Shown in pieces: positions 13,111-23,700 of a stretch of 64,000 nt of DNA (the stretch's first letter is position 1; each line of letters opens with the position of its first letter). A program made the translations under genes and the position numbers. Source of the DNA: Galbula dea (taxonomy: Eukaryota; Chordata; Aves; Piciformes; Galbulidae); assembly GCA_013399015.1 (NCBI GenBank), contig VWZX01004907.1:62001-126000 (forward strand), read 5' to 3'. The notes below the pieces were generated by a model. It saw only the letters and a program-made list of their open reading frames with translations, did not search any database and was not told where the DNA came from.

Positions 13111-13131
13111 AGGCAGGCAGGCAGGCAGGCA
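13111..13131 (+). repeat. (GGCA)n microsatellite
   Basis: Five consecutive GGCA units, AGGCAGGCAGGCAGGCAGGC, within the putative short intron between the second and third exons of the candidate minus-strand ORF at 12746-13725. Confidence 0.9.
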
Positions 13132-13725
13132 AGAAGGATTGGAAGTTGTGCCAGGCACAGTAACCTTGCCTGCAGAGTCTGGAGGGACTCCCAGCAGCCT
13201 CCTTCTGCAGTAGCCACATAGATGGCGCAGTGCCTCACTCTCCTCCTTGCTGGCCCCAGACAGGCACTGCAGCTGCAGGTGGTCCACAAGTACAGGCAGC
13301 TGGGTGGTGGCTGGTAGGGCTCTCACCCAGATGTTGCTCTGAGGAACCAACAGAAATCAGCAGCTCTCCCTCACAGCAGGAAATGCTTAGGCAGGAGAAA
13401 CAGGCAGGGAAAACAAATCACTGAACAGCTTGATTAAGGAAGCAGTGTTCACCTTTGGCTTTGGGAGCCTGGTGGGCAAAACCAGCTCTGATTCTTCTGC
13501 TTGAGCCTGCCCCAGGGCTCTTGGCACGTTGACTGTGTCCAGTCCCCCCCCAGGAACTGAGCAGTCTCTCAACCACCAGGGCTTTTGGCCCCTTCCAGCC
13601 CAGGAAGAGAGCTCCTGCCTGCCTCTGGTTTCCATGAGGATTTCCATGCCCTCCTCCTCCTCCTGAGGTGACTGGCTGGTACCTACCACCTGTCCAGGCC
13701 TGTCAGCCTCTTCATTCCCTCTCTT

Positions 13726-15710
13726 CTGCACTCAGAACTTCTAAATAAAGCAAAAGCATTGGTTATCTCTTTCTGACACCAAAATAACCCTCTGTTGAGA
13801 ATCAACACCAAGAGGGCTCTCCAAACTGCTCCAAATGAGGGCTTTTGGCTTAACATTCCCCATTCCTGGCACCTTCCTTAGAAATGATGCCAAGGAGATT
13901 TCTCTGAAGTGAAAAAGGATGACATCTTTCACATAATCAAGGTTCAGGCCTGGCTCTCCAGTGGGAAACCTGCCTTTGAACCTATGGTAGTCTTCACTAG
14001 GGGAATTGAAGGCAGCATAGGGCTGGTGAGGAGGGTCCTGGAGCAACTCTCACAGGTCCAGCTCCTTGCTGAACCCTGAGGAAACATGATACTGTGCCAG
14101 TAGGAAGGGCCAGATCTTGGAGCTGAGTTTCTCTCTGGTTTTGCCTGGTTCTCTTGGTAGAAGAACAGCAGGACCCTCAGGCAGCTGCCAGGCACGGCAC
14201 ATGGAGACAATGCAAAAGATGAAGCAAGCATAGGGGTCACCCAAACAACAGTGCATTTCGGGGGGAGGGGACATATGCAGGCAATCAGAAGAAGGTCCCA
14301 TCACAGACAGCACAGGGGGGATGGTACCGGAAAAAAATGTATTTGGAGCATAGCTGGGAGACACATTCATTCTGGTGGCAAAGCCTTCTGGGATGGCTTG
14401 TCCCCACTTCATCAGATGTGCTGATGCAGGTGTTTGTGAGGCTGCTGCAAACCTGGTCAGGTAGATGGCCCAGGTTTTTCCACAAATCTCCCTCTCTTTT
14501 AACAAGTCCCAACTACTTCATTCACTTGATTGCATCAGTGCTATTAATGGGATGCTGAACCACAGCCAGGGTGGAGAAGCAGGAATCTTCTTCAAGGGAG
14601 CATTTCCACAAGAGACAACATACCATAGGGTTGTCCTCACAACACCATGCCTCAGCAGGAGGTAGAGCACTTCCATCTCCAGACATCAGAGAGGAGCCTG
14701 TCTATTTTTAAAACTGCTTTTCTCAGCTGTGAGCCTCTCCAGTCATTTCCATCCTAGGCATAGGATGTCATGGCTGCCAGAGAATGGATTCTGGAAAGGA
14801 TGACAAGTAGGAATTAGAGCTGGGCTGTAGCACAGAAAAACTTGCTAAAGAAAGCAAAACACAATGGGTTTCAAGGTGGCTTTTTTTGCCCACAGTTTTT
14901 GTTTGCAGCAAGTATTGCCTTTTTTTCTTCCTCTGCAATTCATCAGATTCACTCAGAATAAATGATTCCCATCAGCAGATCTCTCCAGACACACATCGTG
15001 CCTACAGATTCCATTTCTAATCCCCAGAGAAATACATGGCTACACTTAACCCACAGTGCCTTTCTTAAACAAATTTATTTATTGACACCTCTGGTACCTG
15101 ATGGCAGCCCTGGGCCCCACTGTCACCTCTATCCAGACTGACTTGTTTTCACAAATGGCTGAGAGTCCATATCCAGGCAGTACATCTGTTGTGGCCTCCA
15201 GTGAACACTAAAAACCATACACATTTCCTTTCAACAGCTTTGGGGCAGAAGAGTGCAACTGTTAACAGACTTTAAAGATGTTGAGTGAATTTAGGAAAAG
15301 GAGTCAAACACCAGAGAGGCCCCAACGCTGGTGGGGAGAATTTGCCCTCAACGTCAAGCAGAACTGGGTACATCTAGGGGATGGTTTTGGTAAGATTCAG
15401 CATAGCAATGTTTTCAAACTAGGAAAAAGCCAATTTCCATTTTGATCATTTAAACATCCTTGACATTTAGCCCAGTCTGCTGGGGAGCCTTTTGTGCAAT
15501 CAAAACATCCACACTAACTTTGCAGGCAAGGCTGCCAACAGCAGGCAACTTTGTGGTTCAAAGGAGTCACTCGGTGCAAACACGATAAACCCAACAGGCT
15601 GAACTCTTCTGTAAATCAGAGTCACTCAAGGGAAGCAGCAGATGAACAATGGAAATTGAAAAGGAAAGGCATCTGTGATTTGTTCTGGTTTCTATCCTCA
15701 GGATAAATCT
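13726..15710. other. Noncoding stretch downstream of RASA3, no gene recognised
   Basis: A 151-codon minus-strand frame (14050-14505) and a 101-codon one (13741-14046) have no recognised motif. They might belong to the candidate transcript at 12.7-13.7 kb, but a joining intron would be only about 57 bp. The 14.7-15.7 kb part shows nothing. Confidence 0.5.
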
Positions 15711-15734
15711 CTAACCCCTAACCCTAACCCTAAT
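15711..15734. repeat. Short interstitial telomeric repeat (CCCTAA)n
   Basis: The plus strand reads CTAACCCCTAACCCTAACCC then TAAT: about four tandem vertebrate telomere units with one extra C and one degenerate end. It is about 180 bp beyond the RASA3 polyadenylation signal. Confidence 0.85.
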
Positions 15735-15897
15735 CCTGGGAAAGGGAGGAGCAGCAATGATGGGACTCAGTAGCCCCAACAGAGATCAGTTTCCACTCAG
15801 AAGGATCTCCATCCATAGTCTAACTCTGAAGAGCAGATGCTGTGCCAGCAGGCACCTTGTTGGCCACTGTGAATCTAGACAGACTGCACAGTTTTCA

Positions 15898-17674
15898 GAA
15901 ATAAAACAATTCTTTTAATTGGCAAGTAGAACACACATTACAAGTCATTAGTATTTTATAAACAATATTAAGTTACAAATACATGTTAAAAATTGCAGTT
16001 CATGGCAGCTAAAAGCTTGGAGTCCAAAATGCATCTCCACAATGCTTCGTTACTTCCCTTTCCCCAGTCTGCTGGATGAAGATGACTAAAAGATCATTTA
16101 TCATCTACTAGGAGGTGGTCTACTCTACACTCAAACAAAAAGAGAGCCTCATTCCTAAGAGCACCACTAACAAACAGAGGCATTCAAAGTACTTCAGCCA
16201 TCTTAAACCATGTCAAAGGCAATGAGGACACATTTAAGAATTACTCTGTAACACTTTAAGCAAAGACACAGGTAACTTCACATTAAACTGACAGTTCAAT
16301 GCTTTCTGTTCCAACTCAGCTTCAAACCAACACTAGCTTCTACCCCACAGAAGCTTCAAGTCCATCATGCAGGCTTCTGTGCCATCAAAGCTAGATGTTT
16401 GTAGCTCAGAGCCCTACACAAAGGAAAGTTACGGTGTACAACTAAACAGCATACAGAAATATGTATCTTACATTTAGCAGGTCTGTATTCCCCTCCTAAA
16501 TGACTTTTGTTGGTATTAGTGAGATACACAGCTCATTCCATTTTCACTACACTCAGAATATTAACAAGTTACCAGTATGTGTGTTAATATACTAAATATC
16601 CTTTAACAAAGTCTCTTTAAAAAAGTATTTGAAAACATTTTTGGAAAAGTAGAAATCTATTTTCCAGAAAAGCAAGTGGTACTAGGACAGCATGGACTCC
16701 AGGGCTTAAACATCCTTCCAGAGAAAACCCCTCTTGATGGCTTTTGTGCCTGTGAGTCAGCATGTCTCAGCTGCCAGACTCCTATTCTATTTGTCCTTCT
16801 TGCTGTGGTGGTAAAAGGTCATCAAAATCAGCTTACCTTGCCTTTCAGTTGGCAGACTTTTAAAGGTTACTATTCCCTGGACTTCATAAGAGAGACATGT
16901 ATCTTGGACATGAAAACACTTCTTTCTTTCTCATATTTATGAGAGTCAGTTCCATTATACTGCTGAGATTGCATCTTCCAACCCAAAGTCTGCTGAATGT
17001 GTTTGGTGAAGTGATTTTGTATCTCAAAAATATCAAAGAGTACCATTCAGATCTGAAGTTCTATTAAAAACTGTGCACATTTAGCCAAACAAGATGCTGC
17101 TGTAAAAACGAAAGGCCTGCTCAGAGTACAAGCTACAATGCAAAAGATTACACCAAAGGGTTGGGTTTTTTTTTTTCTCTGCTTTTCTAAATGCAGGCAT
17201 TAAAAGTCAAGTGTTCCTAAGCTTTTCCTACCAGAGCACGCAGGGGTGTGCATCATATACATTAACCAGGAACAAAACCCAGTAACAACCAACCAGGCTA
17301 GAAAATGCTGCATGTGAGCAGCATGCTTGGTTTCTGAAACAGAAGGAATTGCATGGGAGCTGTAAAGATGAAGTCCACACACCTGGATCATTGAACTGAT
17401 CACTAGATTCCAAGAAACCAAAGCAAATTTAAAAATACACATGACAACAACTGCCTAGAAGGCAGAGTTTTCTCATCTGTCAATAACCAGATGAATAAAG
17501 TGCATAGCAACTACTGTAACAGTTTCTTGAAGAGAGAATACATTTAGCAAGTCTCCAAGTTTGCAAGCTTGACACTTATCCATACACTTTGCTACATGTG
17601 TGGCTTCCCTTTTGATTTGTTCTTTAGCTTCACTGATCGACCCTTCAGCACTGTCCTGGGACTTCCTTTGCACT
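15898..17674 (-). other. RASA3: RASA3 3' untranslated region
   Basis: This is AT-rich sequence from the RASA3 stop codon to about 20 nt past an ATTAAA signal. Its length of about 1.8 kb is ordinary for this gene. No CR1 lies in it. The exact cleavage site is inferred. Open frames within it are short and show no protein similarity I recognise. Confidence 0.7.
15914..15919 (-). terminator. RASA3: ATTAAA polyadenylation signal for RASA3
   Basis: The minus strand reads CAATTAAAAGAATTG, with a T-rich stretch (TTGTTTTATTTC) following. No AATAAA was seen between the stop codon and this point on the minus strand. ATTAAA is the commonest variant signal. The assignment is an inference from position and context. 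Confidence 0.55.
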
Positions 17675-17750
17675 TCATATGGAATGTGCCGAGATCTCTG
17701 ACTGCTGCCTGATGTATGTCTGGAAGCTCTTGTCACCAATGGGATGTTCT
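17675..17750 (-). CDS. RASA3: RASA3 terminal coding exon (C-terminal tail, stop)
   Basis: This exon encodes residues 813-836, beginning EHPIGDKSF and ending AHSI before a TGA at 17675-17677. The tail matches the RASA3 C terminus known from mammals, which fixes the frame. The acceptor is a tandem AGAG; only the first AG joins in frame to the previous exon (split Gln codon CA|A). A longer open frame of about 88 codons overlaps this exon and the 3' UTR at 17473-17739, but no phase-compatible splice leads into it. The upstream intron (17751-18981) carries a CR1. Confidence 0.95.
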
Positions 17751-20700
17751 CTAAAAGGAAAGAAAAATGAGAACAAAAGACTCTACATTGAATGTTCTGT
17801 CAAGGCACCAAGATGTCAGACCAGAAAGTGAAGACAAAATGTTTTCCCCAAGTTTGATTTTCAAAGTTGTAATTGTAAGGACAATACTGCATCTTACTTG
17901 AGCTGGAAGTACAAGACCAAGTGCAAGGTCCTACAGCTGGGTCGGAGCAATCCCAAGCACTGATACAGGCTGGGCAGGGACTGGCTTGAGAGTAGCCCTA
18001 AGGAAAGAGACTTGGGGGTGTTGGTGGATGAGAAGCTCAGCATGAGCTGCCAGTGTGCGCTTGCAGCCCAGAAGGCCAACCCTATCCTGGGCTGCATCAA
18101 GAGAAGTGTGGCCAGCAGGTCGAGGGAGATGATTCTCCCCCTCTACTCAGCTCTCCTGAGACCCCACCTAGAATATTGCATCCAGTTCTGGAGCCCCTAT
18201 TCCAAGAGGGATATGGGGGTGCTGGAGCAAGTCCAGAGAAGGGCCAGGAGAATGATCAGAGGACTGGAGCACCTCTGCTACAAGGACAGACTGAGAGAGT
18301 TGGGATTGTTTAGTCTGCAGAGGAGGAGGCTCCGAGGAGACCTTATTGTGGCCTTCCAGTATCTGAAGGGGGCCTACAAGAAAGCTGGGGAGGGACTTTT
18401 GAGGAGGTCAGGCAGTGATAGGAGCAGGGGAAATGGATGCAGACTAGAGGAAGGTAGATTTAGATTAGATGGTAGGAGGAAGTTCTTCACCATTAGGGTG
18501 GTGAGACAGTGGAACAGGTCGCCCAGAGAGGTTGTGGAATCCCCATCCCTGGAAGCTTTTAAGACAAGGCTGGATGGGGCCCTGGGCAACCTGATCTAGT
18601 GGATGGTGTCACTGCCCGTAGCAGAGGGGTTAGAACTAGATGATCTTTAAGGTCCCTTCCAACTCTGACAATTCTATGATTCTAACTGACTGATTGGATT
18701 GATCCTCTTTTTTTGCCAGACACGTGCAGAATAGTCCTTTACACATACCCAACCAAAACCCCCAGACTTATTTTCATGAAAGAAACTGCATTAAAAATAA
18801 GCACCTAAAAATTCCTTACAATCCTTTAAAATATTGTGACATAATTCCTAAGTCACAATCTTCCTTTGTATATATTTGCAGGATCTTTTTTGAACATGAA
18901 TACAGCAAAGGCCAGAACAGAAGCAAGGGCAAGACCATTTCCCAGGACTGCTCCCTTATTTGGACAACCCATGATACTCACTGGCTTCCATATTTTGTCT
19001 TCTTAAATTTATCCCTCTTATATTGAGCATGCTCCTGCTCTAACGTTCCAACACCTTCAATAATCAGCTTTAGTGTTTTATAAGTCTCCTTAGGGTCATC
19101 AATGATGAATGTGGAATATTCTTCCTCTTCAGGTCCATCATACACAGACTTGCTGCCACAGGCCTCTAGGGAAAAAAACCCAAACACCAGGAATAGTTAT
19201 TAGGCAGGGGGAAAAAAAAGCAAGAGAGGCAGACTAAAAATACTCAGTCCAGGGTTCATACAGTGCCTTGGTTTGCTTCCACCTGACCACTGCAGAACTA
19301 TGGCTGCCATCAACAGCAACAGCAGGAGCAGCTCCTGTCCTTTTGCTGGGCTGTTGGTAGGCACAGGGGTTGGCCCATGCCCATTCCCCTTCTCCTCATC
19401 GCATAAGGAAAGGGCAGCAATGCCTAGCTGGGTGCAAAGGTGTCCTTTGCTTCACAGGCAATGCTTTCATCTCAATTCCCACTAGCAGTACCCCATGCAG
19501 GCACTTGGGGAACTCTGCCGCTGCACTGCAGGATTGGCCTGCAGGAAGTCAGGCATTGACTCCTCAGAAGCAAAGGTTTCATCCTGAGGCAGTAGCTGAG
19601 CAGCAAGCACAGCACTGCACAACAGACTGAATTCAAAACAACCACAGGTTGAACTAGTCACAGAAAATGTTCTACCACATTGCCCGTAAGAGACTCATCT
19701 AAGAAGCACAAGCAGAATATGTCAAGACTACTGCCTGCCTGCCTACTTTAAGGCCATGTCCTAAGAAGAGGCAAGTCCTACTTCTTATCCTAGCAGGGAG
19801 CCTTCCTGAGGACACCGATCACACAGGAACATTTGCAACACATTCATCATGTGATCTACCTCAGCAACAGAGAGGTTGTGGAGTCTTCTTCTCTGGAGAT
19901 ACTCAGAACTCACCTGGACATGGTCCTGGGCAACCAGCTCTAGGTGAACCTGCTCTGCCAGGGGGGTTGGACTAGATGATCTCCAGAGGTCCCTTCCAAG
20001 CCCTAACGTTCTCTGACTGTAGCTGAGCATATTTTACTCGATCTCTATTTTTCCCTAGCTCTACTGCTGTCTCAGTCAGAGCTCTTGAGTTCCCTTCCCC
20101 TTTCTGCACTCTCTGTGTCAGACCTGTGTCCTTTTCCCCAACACTGAAACTTGATGCTGGCTCTGGCAGTGAGGATTCGGAACAGGGGAAAGCTGGGCAT
20201 TGGTTCAGACAGCTCGGAAGTGGTGAGGATCTTAGCTTAGCAATTGCATGGCAGCCAAGGATGGATTAAAGTGCTTTCCAATCTCTGTCTTTGACACCAC
20301 TGGCTTATCTCATATTATAAAATAAAGTCCTATTTAAAGACCAGTGCCACAGCAAAGGCTTCCCTGCCACTCCCTGTGCTAAACCAGGATTTCAAGTCTG
20401 GCACTGCGTACACCGGATACTTTTCTTGGCATGCCTACCAGTACTAACTTCCTCTGCTGTCTCCTCTTTCTTTAATCCTTCATGTCTCATCTCTGCTTCT
20501 CTCAGCTCTTGAGGGTTCCCTAGCCCAAACTTCACTTTTCAGCATTTCATAGACATCCACACGCCATCTTTTGCTGCCAATGCTGAAAGACCCTTCCCAA
20601 GGAAACCATTTGTCTCCAGCCTGTTCTTGGGATCTGGCTCAGGGAAGGCACACACCACACAAAAATCATGTTCCACTGAAACCTCAACTTTGCTGGTGCT

Positions 20701-23700
20701 TCTTCTCAGGAACAGTAAATGTCTGCTTTAGTGCACACTCAGATTTGTCAATTCAGAGCATCCAAGCAACACTGTTCTTAGGCTATTTTGGGATGCTGTA
20801 GTTAAGACCACATTTCAAACAACCTTGGATTACGCCAAGAGCTTTGTCCAGGCTATGAGACTGCATAAGGCACCAAAAATAATTCACACAACAGCCTCAG
20901 GACAGCAGAGTGGGAAACAAGCTCAACAGTGGCCACTGTGTATTAGGATGTGATTTGCAAGGCTGGTCTAGCCAGAACAGACAAACTTCACAGGTATTTC
21001 TGCCTTGCTAAATGCATTGGAGATGCAATGCTCTTTCATCCTCACCTTGCATTTTCTCCAATTTTGGCATATACAAGTTGAAAAGAGAGTAGATGCGCTC
21101 AGTCTCTCTATCTCCATCTATATCCAGTTGTATATTTGCTGGAAGGCCTCTGGAAGGCATCAGGAAGAGAGGGAGAAGTTACATGCTAAACAGTTAGGTT
21201 ATGCCACAAAAAGCACTTAACAAGGATGACAGCAACAGTGAGTACTGATGGAAACCAACAGATCGTGTGGAACAGAGCTCAAAACTTCTTGCTTTTCCCC
21301 AAAGAAAAGGCTGACAGGTTCATGCTTTCACTCTGCCTTGAATAGCAGGATGGTGTCAGTATTCAGAGGCTGGGGTGAATTAGTCTGCTGTAACCAGATG
21401 GAGGAGCCAAAGCACTGAACTCCCAATCATCCAGGTCTTCTATTCTGAGACTAGCTGGCACTACAGACTGCTACATGAAAATTGTGTTCTGCAAGCCAGA
21501 TAGGGCTTCTTCACTTGAGAGAGAGAATTAGAAAAAGGTCCCCTTAGAAAAAGAGTGGTTCAGAATTAAATCTAGAGGCAGATGATACTTCCAGCATTTT
21601 GCCCAAGATATACAGATACTGACAGCATCAGAAACAGCAATCAAAATGGCCTTTGAAAACACCACGATGCCTGTGTCCCTGGCAGATCTCCTGGGCAATC
21701 ACATACCTGCAAGTCATGCTGCAGAGGTGGACATAAACCTGGTAACACCTAGGACCACCAGCATGTTAGCAATCCTTACCCTGTGCAGGGTGTGCAGCCA
21801 GGAGTATTATCTGCAGTAGCTTTACAGCAAAGCCAGTGGCCATTAAGATAGGCAGAGGGATGGTAGACTGTGAGACGCTTCTTGTTGCATTGGCTAACTT
21901 TGGTGAGGATATCAATCCAGTCCTTGGCCTCCACACAATTATTTGCTTGGATATACAGGACTCTTCTTTCAGGCTGGATCACCTGGAACATCTGCAAATA
22001 AGGAAATAAGCCACAGAATGAAGCACCAAAAAGAGTCGGTGCATCCAAGACTGGGCTCTGACTGACTGTTCCTTAAAGGAAACACACTGCATAGTAAAAG
22101 AATGCACCAATAAATACATTTCAACACCAAAAAAAAAAATCAAGCAACAAATATGCTCTTAAAACAACAAGACCTTTCACCTGGTACAAGGAGTAAGAAA
22201 GACACTGCTCCTGTAGGAGACAACTGACAAGCAACTCATATCAAGTTGCTGGTTAGCCCTCAACAAGATTTGTTGTCAGCCTCTGGGATGCAATTCTAGC
22301 AATGCTGCAGCTCCAAGTTTTGGAAGGTTGACAGAGAAATCCAATGCAGGGTTGAAAGGAAATGCTAGTCAGCAGGAGGGCAGAAAAGTGGAAAAGCAGA
22401 GTTTGGATCCAGCCTCAGACACAGCTTTGCTTCACTCCTGCCATCTCTCCTATCTTTAACACCTCTTTCAGCACGATTCTTTCCCTTTAGTAATTTCCAT
22501 GCTTCTGCATCCACACAGAGCTGCTACTAGCAAATCACAGCAATACAGTTGCTCTTTAATTGCCAGAGGGTGGTTTAAATAACTACACATTAAGTCTGCA
22601 CTATGGCTTGGGCATGGACAATCAAAACTAAAGCTTTCCTGTTTGTCCAAAACAGCTTGCAACTTGAAAATGGCATGATCACATTTCTTTTCCTCCTCTG
22701 GAAGAAGCAGGTTTCTGATGCATACCCTCAGTGGTTGATATTACTGATCACACATTGAAAATAACTAAGCTCAACTTAGTGACCTTAACTGCAAATTTTG
22801 GAAAGGCAAACATCAACCACCATCATTTCCTCTACATTCTGCAAATAGTTCAGGGGTTTTCCTCTCTCTCTCAGATATTCCTAAATTTACCTTCCCCTCT
22901 CTGCTTTATTTGATTGCTCAAATCATCAGCCTTTACACTACCCATATCATGTGGAATCTTGTTTTCCAAATAGCTGGTTTCTTTATGCTACTTTAAAAAG
23001 GAAAGAAAAAAAAACAGGTACAAAAAATCTCCACACCAAAAAAACTCCCAACAAACAACTCACCCAAAAAACCCCAAAACCACCACCCAAAAAACCCCAC
23101 AGCCACCCAACCCCAAAGCTGAAATTCACTTTTGCCTGTTGCAAAGACCTGAAACATTGGCCTGAATTCTGCACCTGGCTGGTCAGGAGAATGTTGCAGA
23201 CTGGCACCAGGCACAATCTCTTCTTCCCTTGGGACACTTTAAGGTGCACATCCTTCAAAGGAGCTTGCAAATACTCTTGCTAATTTGTGAACAAACAGGA
23301 TTTTTAATTACAATGTCTCTTCTAACAGGAAAGGGAAAGCTCCAGCAGTCATTTCTCTGGATTTAGTATCCTTCAGATGTCAGATAATAATGAGAAAGGC
23401 ACAACACACAACAGCACTAGAGTTGCTGCTAGTGTGACACTGCCAGAATACAGCCCAAAGAGAATCCCTTGAATAAAACTTTTCAGGACATAGCTGGCAA
23501 TTTGAGTCAGGGGAATAGGGAAGGAAGGAACAAGAAAGACAGAAGCATGCAGCTGAACCCTCTGTTAATACAGACTACAAGAATGTTAATGTCCTGCTGG
23601 GTTAAATGGAACCTTCTGCATCCTAACAAAGGAACAGATTTAAGGAATATGGCTTTGTGTAAGAGGAAACCAACCTAAGTGGACTAATATATGGCAACAG

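Larger units (their letters stand above)
12746..13725 (-). other. Candidate unrecognised three-exon ORF (229 codons), low confidence
   Basis: Three minus-strand open segments can be joined, all in phase 0, by GT-AG introns of 114 and 176 bp: 13453-13725 (donor CCAAAG|GTGAAC), 13165-13338 (acceptor GGTTCCTCAG, donor GCAAG|GTTACT) and 12746-12988 (acceptor AGTGCCAG, ends at a stop). The first segment is acidic (QSPQEEEEGMEIL). The second contains VDHLQLQCLSG and LRHLCGYCRRRLL. The third has a hydrophobic run (FLFTTVLVLIAITSW) like a weak membrane segment. I do not recognise the product. Against it: no start codon with a signal sequence is evident, the third segment overlaps a probable old CR1, and GC-rich DNA makes chance open frames likely. 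It could equally be part of a noncoding transcript. Confidence 0.2.

Noticed and set aside
1..15700. GAS6 or another 13q34 neighbour downstream of RASA3
   Set aside because: I searched by eye for Gla, EGF and laminin G motifs and for other neighbour families and saw none. Synteny alone is not evidence within this window.
17473..17739. An 88-codon minus-strand frame (contains VTRASRHTSGSSQRSR) over the end of RASA3
   Set aside because: It is a shifted frame of the last coding exon and 3' UTR. The in-frame reading gives the conserved RASA3 C terminus ending AHSI, and no acceptor or donor leads into the shifted frame.
18012..18599. A 195-codon plus-strand open frame as a host gene
   Set aside because: Its motifs are those of the CR1 ORF2 C terminus and it is followed by a CR1 3' tail, so it is a transposon fragment.
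22983..23283. Open frames of about 100 codons on both strands near 23 kb
   Set aside because: They result from A/C-rich low-complexity DNA lacking stops, with compositionally biased translations.
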